This document shows positions 1-5,641 of a stretch of DNA of 6,149 bases, one piece after another. This DNA is from an uncultured Ignavibacteria bacterium (GTDB taxonomy: Bacteria > Bacteroidota > Ignavibacteria > Tepidaquicellales > Tepidaquicellaceae). The position numbers and the translations under genes were made by a program. The stretch is taken from the NCBI GenBank assembly GCA_937924675.1, contig CALEVL010000170.1, positions 1 through 6,149 of the forward strand. Reading direction: 5' to 3'. The notes below the pieces were generated by a model that saw only the letters and a program-made list of their open reading frames with translations, was not told where the DNA came from and searched no databases. Every line of letters starts with the position of its first letter. The first letter of the stretch is position 1.

Positions 1-6
1 GCAGAC

Positions 7-120
7 AACCCCGAAGGGGTGACAAGATTATAGAAGCAGATAGATATGCAGCCAAACCCCGAAGGGGTGATTTGATTATAGATTCAAAACGATGAACATA
101 CAAACCCCGAAAGGGGGCAC
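7..120. repeat. Short array of CCCCGAAGGGG palindromic repeats, 48-bp period
   Basis: Three palindromes sit at 9-19 and 57-67 (both CCCCGAAGGGG) and 105-117 (variant CCCCGAAAGGGGG), each starting exactly 48 bp after the last. Units 1 and 2 also share the flank AACCCCGAAGGGGTGA and, after three differing bases, GATTATAGA (26-34 and 74-82). The remaining ~20 bp of each unit differ. The third unit keeps only the palindrome and its AA prefix, so it looks like the degenerate right end of an array that probably continues beyond the left edge. Each palindrome can form a 4-bp GC stem as DNA or RNA. The short stem, the imperfect repeat and the absence of cas genes argue against CRISPR. Function is unknown; the array ends about 65 bp before the next start codon. 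Confidence 0.8.
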
Positions 121-134
121 ATTCTTGGGATTGA

Positions 135-165
135 ATTGATTTTCTCCGCCTCTTTCCCAAATTTG
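135..165 (+). promoter_or_regulatory. Possible Bacteroidota-type promoter for the propeller gene
   Basis: ATTG at 135-138 and CAAATTTG at 158-165 are separated by 19 bp. The Bacteroidota primary-sigma consensus is TTTG, about 19-21 bp, then TAnnTTTG. Each element here has one mismatch. Transcription would start near 172, giving a very short A-rich leader before the ATG at 185. This is pattern matching only. Confidence 0.3.
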
Positions 166-184
166 TAAAAAAACAGCGGCAAAA

Positions 185-2815
185 ATGAAATCGAAACTAC
201 TCATACTGCTCGGCATTATTCTTTTCGCCGGGATCACTCTTCTGCTCTCCATTGGAATAGAAAAAACCAGAACCGTTCCGAAAGAAAAATCATCCAATAA
301 GAAATCCGGAGAAGTGATTGAAACAAATAAGGAAAACAGGAAAGCTTCCGGCGCAATGGAATCAATGCAGTGGCTGAGCGAAATCCGCGCATTCCCGGAG
401 CGGGACATACCCGAAGATAAATTCTATCAGGCATTCGAATATTCAAAAGCAAATCTCCAGGCAATCAACGAACGTGATGATCTCGGACAATGGAGATCTA
501 TCGGTCCCGACAACATAGGCGGCAGAAGTCTATGCCTCGCCGTTCATCCTGTTGATACAAATGTGATATTTATGGGCTCGGCTTCCGGCGGACTGTGGAA
601 ATCAACTACCGGCGGAACCGGCGCAGCGGCATGGACACTGATCAATACCGGCTATCCTTCATCGGCAGTTAGCTCTATCGCAATTGATTCCGCAAACCCG
701 AACATCATGTACATCGGCACAGGCGAGAACTACGGCTATCAGTATTCGGAGAACGGCCTGGATGTGAGAGTGACACGCGGCATGTACGGCATCGGAATTC
801 TCAAAACAACCAACGGCGGACAAACATGGACAAAGTCACTCGACTGGGCTTACAACAGTAAATCAGGCGTATGGCGTGTGCTCATTAATCCAAAAAACAG
901 GAACATTCTCCACGCGGCTACGAGCGAAGGAATATACAGATCTAACAATGCCGGCGGAAGCTGGTCGCAGATGCTGAATTACAAAATGGTGATGGACCTT
1001 GAACTGAATCAATCCGACACAAGCGTTCTTTATGCATCCATCGGGAATCTCACAAACAATGTTCCGCTCACAGACAAAGGCATTTACAAAACAACCAACG
1101 GCGGCATCAACTGGACAAAACTTTCCGGCGGACTTCCCGCTAACTGGTCCGGCAAGGCAACGATTGAACTCTACAAAGGCAATCAGGATTTTGTGTATGC
1201 AAGCGTTCCGAATGATTTTTCTTACGTCGGATATTTCAAGAGCACTAATGCCGGCGTGAACTGGTCACAGCTCAGCACTTCTGTACCTATCGGCAATCAG
1301 GGTTGGTATAATAACGGCCACATCGTAAAATCAAATGACCCTAATACAATTCTTGTTGGAACGATAAATGTAGAGAAGTCAACCAACGGCGGATCATCAT
1401 TTACCACCAAGTCAGATTGGAGCGCATGGATAGAAGGAGCAACGCCTGCGGGCGAACCCGAAGGACCGGCAAATTTTGTCCATGCAGATGTTCACTACTA
1501 CGCGGAGAATCCCAAAGACGCAAACAAACTATATGTGATCACTGACGGAGGACTTTACAGGTCAAACAATTACGGCGAAACATTTTTCTCATGCAACGGC
1601 GGATTTGTGACAACGCAATTTTATGCAAGCTTTGCCAACTCATATCAAGACTCGATATTCTGTCTCGGTGGATTGCAGGATAACCGCTCTGCATTTTATC
1701 AGGGAACAGCATCATGGTACAAGACATTCTTCGGCGACGGAATGAGTTGTGCAATCAACTCACAGAACGACAACATCTGTTATACTGAATACACAAACGG
1801 CTCGATCAACAGATCAAACGACGGCGGAGTGTCGTGGTCGGGCATCTCGCCTCCCGGCGCGGGAAATACGAACAACTACTGTTTTGTTGCTCCGTTCATT
1901 TCGTGTCAGTCAAATCCGCAGGTGATGTATGTCGGCGGAGTTTCGATCTACAAATCCATTATGGGCGGCGCAAGCTGGCAGGGACCTTACGGCACAACTG
2001 TATTTACGGGTGGAAAGATCTTGTCCATTGCATCATCCGCAACGAGTGTTGACACAGTTTACTGCGGCAATACTGCAGGAAAAGTTTTCCGATCAGTGAA
2101 TGCCGGTGTGAACTGGACGAACATCACATCAGCATCAATGCCCAACAGGTATGCAACAGACATGCACGTAAACACAAGTAATTCAAGAGAGGCATTTGTG
2201 ACTTACGGAGGATTCGGTTCGCCGCATGTTTACAGAACTTCCGATGGCGGAACTACGTGGACAGACATTTCCGGAAATCTTCCTGATGTGCCTTGCCACA
2301 GCATTGTTGCCGATCCCGTCTATCAGCAGAATATTTATGTGGGCAATGATCTCGGAGTTTATGTAACCACCAACGGCGGCGCTGCATGGAATGAGTACTT
2401 GACCGGAATGCCTTACTCGCTCGTGTTTGATCTTACGGTTGTATATCCCAACCGCAGCATCCGCGCAACGACTCATGGAAACGGAATCTTCGAGAGAAAA
2501 CTTTTGCAGAATCCGGTGAATGTTTCCGGCGGAACTGAGTTGATTGCCAATGACTTTGAATTGTATCAGAACTATCCCAATCCTTTCAATCCGTCCACGA
2601 AGATCAGTTACAAGTTACAGTCCGCAAGTTACATCGAGTTGAAGGTATATGACATCACCGGTAAGTTCATCACATCACTTGTGAATACGAATCAGAACGC
2701 GGGAAGTCACGAGGTTGAATTCAATGCGGTTGATCTTTCAAGCGGAGTTTACTTTTATTCACTAAGTGTTGACGGAAGGCAAATGGATGTGAAGCGTTTG
2801 ACTTTGATGAAGTAG
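185..2815 (+). CDS. Secreted Asp-box (BNR/sortilin-like) beta-propeller protein with T9SS type A sorting domain
   Basis: This 876-residue protein is predicted to be exported and attached to the surface or released by the type IX secretion system. Residues 5-25 form a hydrophobic signal segment after MKSK, followed by a Lys/Glu-rich linker to about residue 55. From residue 102 (QWRSIGPDNIGGRS) to about 770 the chain is a beta-propeller with twelve Asp-box-like motifs (S/T-x-x-G-G-x-x-W/F) near residues 140, 208, 253, 303, 353, 399, 460, 544, 591, 637, 685 and 728. The segment HADVHYY ... ITDGGLYRS (433-460) is typical of the sortilin/VPS10-like BNR family. Residues 785-876 are a T9SS sorting domain (YQNYPNPFNPS, YDITGK, SSGVYFYSL, final LMK). 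Some relatives are annotated as glycosyl hydrolases or sialidases, but no catalytic set is visible, so binding or adhesion is as likely as catalysis. The ATG at 185 is preceded by AAAA and immediately starts the signal segment. The gene end is duplicated downstream. Confidence 0.92.
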   Translation: MKSKLLILLGIILFAGITLLLSIGIEKTRTVPKEKSSNKKSGEVIETNKENRKASGAMESMQWLSEIRAFPERDIPEDKFYQAFEYSKANLQAINERDDLGQWRSIGPDNIGGRSLCLAVHPVDTNVIFMGSASGGLWKSTTGGTGAAAWTLINTGYPSSAVSSIAIDSANPNIMYIGTGENYGYQYSENGLDVRVTRGMYGIGILKTTNGGQTWTKSLDWAYNSKSGVWRVLINPKNRNILHAATSEGIYRSNNAGGSWSQMLNYKMVMDLELNQSDTSVLYASIGNLTNNVPLTDKGIYKTTNGGINWTKLSGGLPANWSGKATIELYKGNQDFVYASVPNDFSYVGYFKSTNAGVNWSQLSTSVPIGNQGWYNNGHIVKSNDPNTILVGTINVEKSTNGGSSFTTKSDWSAWIEGATPAGEPEGPANFVHADVHYYAENPKDANKLYVITDGGLYRSNNYGETFFSCNGGFVTTQFYASFANSYQDSIFCLGGLQDNRSAFYQGTASWYKTFFGDGMSCAINSQNDNICYTEYTNGSINRSNDGGVSWSGISPPGAGNTNNYCFVAPFISCQSNPQVMYVGGVSIYKSIMGGASWQGPYGTTVFTGGKILSIASSATSVDTVYCGNTAGKVFRSVNAGVNWTNITSASMPNRYATDMHVNTSNSREAFVTYGGFGSPHVYRTSDGGTTWTDISGNLPDVPCHSIVADPVYQQNIYVGNDLGVYVTTNGGAAWNEYLTGMPYSLVFDLTVVYPNRSIRATTHGNGIFERKLLQNPVNVSGGTELIANDFELYQNYPNPFNPSTKISYKLQSASYIELKVYDITGKFITSLVNTNQNAGSHEVEFNAVDLSSGVYFYSLSVDGRQMDVKRLTLMK

Positions 2816-2944
2816 ATTGTCATTACTGAATTTGTGGCGTCAGGACTTTCCTGCCTGCAGCAGGCGGGCCTGCCTGGCGTCAGACAGGCGTCCTGACGCA
2901 ATTAGTTCACTTGTGTCGGGACGAAAGTCCCGACACCACAGTAA
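2774..2944. repeat. Tandem repeat unit 1: T9SS gene tail plus palindromic element
   Basis: This is the first copy of a sequence repeated 183 bp downstream (2957-3127). It begins inside the final codons of the propeller gene, runs through its stop codon and ends with the structured element at 2823-2944. The two copies match at 166 of 171 positions. All five differences (2776, 2782, 2798, 2815, 2830) fall in the first 57 bp, and the following 114 bp are identical. Confidence 0.93.
2823..2944. repeat. 122-bp self-complementary palindromic element, copy 1
   Basis: The ends form an inverted repeat, TTACTG (2823-2828) and CAGTAA (2939-2944). Inside, GCGTCAGGAC (2837-2846) pairs perfectly with GTCCTGACGC (2890-2899). 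Within that stem lie two further hairpins: an 8-bp stem with one G-T pair and a CAG loop at 2850-2868, and GCCTG/CAGGC at 2872-2889. Together these make a three-way junction. A separate perfect 10-bp hairpin with a GAAA loop follows at 2913-2936 (GTGTCGGGAC/GTCCCGACAC). No coding role or transposase is visible. It could be a non-autonomous mobile or palindromic element, a structured RNA, or a transcript 3'-end structure for the propeller gene; there is no T-run, so it is not a standard intrinsic terminator. Confidence 0.8.
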
Positions 2945-2959
2945 AAGCCACAGAGTGGC

Positions 2960-2998
2960 AGGCAGATGGATGTGAAGCGTATGACTTTGATGAAGTAA
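2960..2998 (+). pseudogene. Orphan C-terminal fragment of a T9SS cargo gene
   Basis: Read in the frame equivalent to the propeller gene, this encodes RQMDVKRMTLMK and then TAA, against RQMDVKRLTLMK and TAG in the intact gene. CAA/CAG is a synonymous difference, TTG/ATG is conservative, and the stop is preserved but changed. No start codon or upstream domain belongs to it, so it is a stranded gene end. It arose either by tandem duplication of the propeller gene's 3' end or from the end of a close paralogue. Confidence 0.7.
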
Positions 2999-3005
2999 AT
3001 TGTCA

Positions 3006-3127
3006 TTACTGATTTTGTGGCGTCAGGACTTTCCTGCCTGCAGCAGGCGGGCCTGCCTGGCGTCAGACAGGCGTCCTGACGCAATTAGTTCACTTGTGTC
3101 GGGACGAAAGTCCCGACACCACAGTAA
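3006..3127. repeat. 122-bp self-complementary palindromic element, copy 2
   Basis: This copy equals copy 1 shifted by 183 bp, with a single difference (T at 3013 instead of A at 2830). The stems recur at 3020-3029/3073-3082, 3033-3051, 3055-3072 and 3096-3119, so the whole three-way-junction plus GAAA-hairpin architecture is intact. Its right end CAGTAA (3122-3127) abuts a T9SS sorting-domain remnant without a gap. The + strand frame starting at 3000 is free of stops across the element and continues into that remnant, ending at 3233. Confidence 0.8.
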
Positions 3128-3233
3128 CTTTTACCGACTTGTGATGAGTCCGCCTGCCTGGCACAATGACGGGTCGACCCAATTGAATTCGACTGATTTT
3201 GGAGCGGTGAAGAAGTTTGTTGTGCCGAAGTGA
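3126..3233 (+). pseudogene. C-terminal remnant of a second T9SS sorting domain
   Basis: The frame ending with TGA at 3231-3233 reads NFYRLVMSPPAW, then a polar stretch, then NSTDFGAVKKFVVPK. This resembles the last third of a type A sorting domain, where the intact form is (SG)VYFYRLxx ... F.x.KKFVVxK. Similarity begins exactly at the element's right border: ACTTTTAC here (3127-3134) corresponds to ACTTTTAT in the GVYFYS codons of the propeller gene. Everything upstream that a sorting domain needs (YPNPFNP and the central strands) is missing, so this is a broken gene end and not a gene. The 11-bp string GCCTGCCTGGC (3152-3162) also occurs in the element (2869-2879). The family assignment rests on pattern alone but is fairly distinctive. 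Confidence 0.65.
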
Positions 3234-3366
3234 ACTGCACTGCTCGATCCAATCTATAACAGATTTGAATTCAGACGAACGCATTAACAATTTGTTTTTT
3301 GGATTTTTTTTTGCATTTCAATAACCCGCCGACCCTTGTAGTTTGCACTAACTTTAGCAAGATGCT
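3234..3366. other. Intergenic region upstream of the second T9SS gene
   Basis: No gene is supported here on either strand. The left part has mixed composition. The part from 3278 is AT-rich with T-runs at 3295-3300 and 3304-3312, then a GC-richer stretch (3325-3336) before the presumed core promoter. The T-runs are not preceded by a stable hairpin, so I do not call a terminator. Confidence 0.6.
3310..3346 (+). promoter_or_regulatory. Possible promoter of the delta-60-like repeat gene
   Basis: TTTGCA at 3310-3315 lies after a T-run, and TAGTTTGC at 3339-3346 resembles the Bacteroidota -7 element TAnnTTTG with one N missing. The spacing of about 25 bp is longer than the usual 19-21 bp, so the pairing is doubtful. 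The position, 20-60 bp before the ATG at 3367, is right for a promoter. No Shine-Dalgarno sequence is visible. Confidence 0.25.
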
Positions 3367-4710
3367 ATGAAAGTATTGCTTACACACATCATTCTGCTTC
3401 TTACCTCATTTACTCTTACCGCACAGACAATTACATGGCAGAAAGTTTACGGTGATAGCAATATTGATTACGGATACTCGATTGTGCAAACGCCTGATGA
3501 TGGGTACATCGCGGTTGGGCGCAAAAGAATCGGAACTACAAACTATGTCTATGCGATGAGTCTAGATTTATTCGGGGATACGATTTGGACGAAAGTATTT
3601 GCGGGATATTCTGCACGTCAAATTGAGGCCTTAAGCAATGGAACCTTTTTAATCAGGTGTGGGAGAGGATACAACTACTATTGTATAGATGTCAATGGAA
3701 ATATTGTTTGGACTAAACCAGACTTGGGCGATGGAATAGGAATCATAACAAGCTCCGGCTTCAGTACATATTACGAAGGATATATGAGAAAATTTGACAA
3801 CTTAGGAAAGTTAGTTTATCAAAGGGATTTTGCAAACTTAATTGATAGTGGGCGTATTATCAGTTTTGGAATCAATTCAAGGGGCGGCATCACTTTGGTT
3901 GCCTGCAGATCTTACTTTTGCAATTCTCATTCTTCTGTAATCATAAATACTGATACTAACGGCCAGTATTCATCTCACTATAAGTTCAGCGACATTACAC
4001 CGCTAAGTAATATGGTACCTGTAGAGAATATGTCAATAGTAGCTGCAGGAGGGGGGACTTATCTTGCAAAGTATGACTCCACCGGATTAATATTGTGGAG
4101 AAAGAACTTCGACATTGGACCTCCGGAGGCTTCAGATGTAACTTCGTTGATTCGAACTTCGGACAAGGGATATGTGATCTCAGGATGGTATCACAATGGT
4201 GATTACAATTTTTATGCAAGATTATTAAAGACAGATTCCTTAGGCAATGAGGAATGGAGAAGGCTGTTTGGATTTGGAGACCATGATGAAGTTTATTGCG
4301 TGAGGCATACTTCGGATTCCGGATTTATTTCAATTGGTATACGAGATAACTATCAACTTGGAGACGTATATATGATAAAGGCTGACAAGTTAGGTTACGC
4401 CAACCCGCCTGTGCATATATTGAATCAATTAAGCAGCTTTAATGCAGAAGAACCTCGCATTTATCAAAATTTTCCAAATCCGTTTAATTCCGAATCAATA
4501 GTGAAATTCTATTTGCCTGAACAAACTACAGTGAGATTCGATCTGTATGATTTAGCAGGACATAAGCTAAGAGGATTTGAGAATTGCAATTTTCGGAAAG
4601 GAATGAATTTTATCTCCCTAAGAAGTGAAGGACTTGCATCAGGAGTTTATTATTTAAAAATGGTTGCCAGAGACCTTTCGAAAACAGTAAAGGTGGTATT
4701 AATCAAATAG
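3367..4710 (+). CDS. Secreted delta-60-like repeat protein with T9SS type A sorting domain
   Basis: This 447-residue protein has a clear signal peptide (hydrophobic core 3-18, likely cleavage near TAQ at 18-20) and a C-terminal type IX sorting domain at about 363-447 (YQNFPNPFNSES, YDLAGHK, ASGVYYLKM, final VVLIK). The body carries repeats of the form W.K.YG ... D.G.SI..T.D.GYI..G ... D..G, seen best at 22-71, 241-292 and 296-342, with more diverged copies between. This pattern is common in T9SS-exported proteins of Bacteroidota and Ignavibacteria and probably folds as a beta-propeller; no catalytic residues are recognisable. Codon use is more AT-rich than in the propeller gene upstream, suggesting a different history. 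The ATG at 3367 leads directly into the signal peptide. The gene has its own upstream region and is followed 55 bp later by another secreted-protein gene, so co-transcription with the latter is possible. Confidence 0.9.
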   Translation: MKVLLTHIILLLTSFTLTAQTITWQKVYGDSNIDYGYSIVQTPDDGYIAVGRKRIGTTNYVYAMSLDLFGDTIWTKVFAGYSARQIEALSNGTFLIRCGRGYNYYCIDVNGNIVWTKPDLGDGIGIITSSGFSTYYEGYMRKFDNLGKLVYQRDFANLIDSGRIISFGINSRGGITLVACRSYFCNSHSSVIINTDTNGQYSSHYKFSDITPLSNMVPVENMSIVAAGGGTYLAKYDSTGLILWRKNFDIGPPEASDVTSLIRTSDKGYVISGWYHNGDYNFYARLLKTDSLGNEEWRRLFGFGDHDEVYCVRHTSDSGFISIGIRDNYQLGDVYMIKADKLGYANPPVHILNQLSSFNAEEPRIYQNFPNPFNSESIVKFYLPEQTTVRFDLYDLAGHKLRGFENCNFRKGMNFISLRSEGLASGVYYLKMVARDLSKTVKVVLIK

Positions 4711-4725
4711 TATCAAATGATACTA
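4708..4725 (+). terminator. Hairpin starting on the stop codon of the preceding gene
   Basis: TAGTATC (4708-4714) and GATACTA (4719-4725) form a perfect 7-bp stem with an AAAT loop. The first three bases of the stem are the TAG stop codon of the upstream gene. It is AT-rich and not followed by a T-run, so it is at best a weak terminator or an RNA stability hairpin. Confidence 0.4.
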
Positions 4726-4765
4726 ACTAAAAATGATTTAGAAATTTTTAAACAATTTCCCGAAT

Positions 4766-5641
4766 ATGAATAACTACAGCATTTTTTGTTTGTTGATGAT
4801 GTGTATTATCTTCTTATCAGTTTCCAAAATCAGTGCAAATAATCCAAATTGCGAACTTTATATTAACAATCGCATTAGCGGAAAAAACCTCTATATCAGA
4901 TTCTATCCGGTTAGTGCAGTATTCAATGGAGATGCTCACAGTAACATTCTACACACAAAGTATTCTTTGCACTCTCAAGATTATCCAAATGGAGTATCTC
5001 GAAAATTGGAGAATGGTTCAAATGATATATTCCATATAGTAGGTTTGGATGGGTTTGCTCTCGAAAATCGGAGTCAATACCCTGGTTACTATGAACTAAA
5101 ACCAGATACAACAACATATGGCAATTATACTAATTGGATATTGCTTGGACATGATGCCCATCAAAATGGAGACCTTGACGGATTGTATGGCTATGGAAAG
5201 TATGTCTTTGAATTATGGATTTGGGATGCAGATAGTTCAAAAATGGACTCTTGTATTTCAATTCCAATTGACTGGCTCGACTTTAACTATCCTTATTCTA
5301 ACGGTTCACAAGATCTATTTTTGAAGATATACAGCTTGTCACCATTGTACATAACATTCAGATGGTCGGCAACTGTTGACGGAGATGAACTTCCTCTATT
5401 CGGCTCTGGCAGTCCACCTTACAACGGCGGCATTCAGGTTTACAAACAATATCACAGATATGTCAACGGGCAATGGGAAGGGTATAACCTGAACGGCGAG
5501 TATCCACCGTCGAAAGGTAATTCCCTACAAGTCCGTATACTATTCCCAGACATGACAGCTCCGGTAGATTCCTTGGTAATCTTACAATTGACACAAGCGT
5601 ATCAACCTTGTCCGAACTTCACAATGAACATACAGAATTGA
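4766..5641 (+). CDS. Secreted protein of unknown family, probably frameshifted near its 3' end
   Basis: The frame encodes 291 residues. Residues 5-19 form a hydrophobic signal-peptide core with likely cleavage after SKISA (24). There is no lipobox cysteine, so export to the periplasm or beyond is expected. The mature part is rich in Tyr, Asn, Asp and Gly and looks like all-beta extracellular sequence; GHDAHQNGDLDGLYGYGKY (129-147) is a notable Asp/Gly-rich stretch. I do not recognise the family. There is no T9SS tail before the stop at 5639-5641. From about residue 268 this frame looks less natural (VILQLTQAYQPCPNFTMNIQN), while the frame one base back is open from 5521 to the window end with good beta-rich sequence. 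The likely explanation is a 1-base loss around 5565-5600, so the true protein is probably longer. It could also be a genuine 291-residue protein. It starts 55 bp after the preceding gene. Confidence 0.7.
   Translation: MNNYSIFCLLMMCIIFLSVSKISANNPNCELYINNRISGKNLYIRFYPVSAVFNGDAHSNILHTKYSLHSQDYPNGVSRKLENGSNDIFHIVGLDGFALENRSQYPGYYELKPDTTTYGNYTNWILLGHDAHQNGDLDGLYGYGKYVFELWIWDADSSKMDSCISIPIDWLDFNYPYSNGSQDLFLKIYSLSPLYITFRWSATVDGDELPLFGSGSPPYNGGIQVYKQYHRYVNGQWEGYNLNGEYPPSKGNSLQVRILFPDMTAPVDSLVILQLTQAYQPCPNFTMNIQN

Larger units (their letters stand above)
2957..3127. repeat. Tandem repeat unit 2: T9SS gene tail plus palindromic element
   Basis: This is the second copy of 2774-2944, offset by exactly 183 bp and about 97 percent identical. 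The 12 bp between the copies (2945-2956) contributes to a small perfect hairpin, GCCAC/GTGGC, at 2947-2959. The unit includes an orphan gene tail with its own stop codon (TAA instead of TAG) and a full copy of the structured element. Confidence 0.93.

Noticed and set aside
7..120. CRISPR array
   Set aside because: The shared repeat is interrupted and only partly conserved, the third unit is degenerate, the spacing is too regular with short spacers, and there are no cas genes in view.
2183..2476. 97-codon minus-strand frame inside the propeller gene
   Set aside because: It is a shadow of the Asp-box repeats on the + strand, with no independent start region or recognisable motif.
185..2815. 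Sialidase or glycosyl hydrolase function for the propeller protein
   Set aside because: Asp-boxes are structural and occur in many non-enzymes. No Arg triad, RIP/FRIP motif or other sialidase catalytic residues could be identified.
2913..2936. Simple intrinsic terminator of the propeller gene
   Set aside because: The hairpin is perfect but has no T-run on either side and is one part of a larger repeated element, so I describe it there and do not call a terminator.
2902..3290. Minus-strand reading frames of 60-66 codons over the repeat region
   Set aside because: They lie on the palindromic elements, whose self-complementarity opens frames on both strands. They have no leader, no recognisable domain and unnatural composition.
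3362..3370. Two-codon upstream frame ATGCTATGA overlapping the start at 3367
   Set aside because: Met-Leu-stop overlapping the gene start could act in reinitiation, but a string this short is expected by chance and there is no ribosome site to support it.
5521..5641. Programmed -1 ribosomal frameshift in the third gene
   Set aside because: The direction fits, but I found no X XXY YYZ slippery heptamer in phase and no clear downstream pseudoknot, so a deletion or sequence error is more likely.
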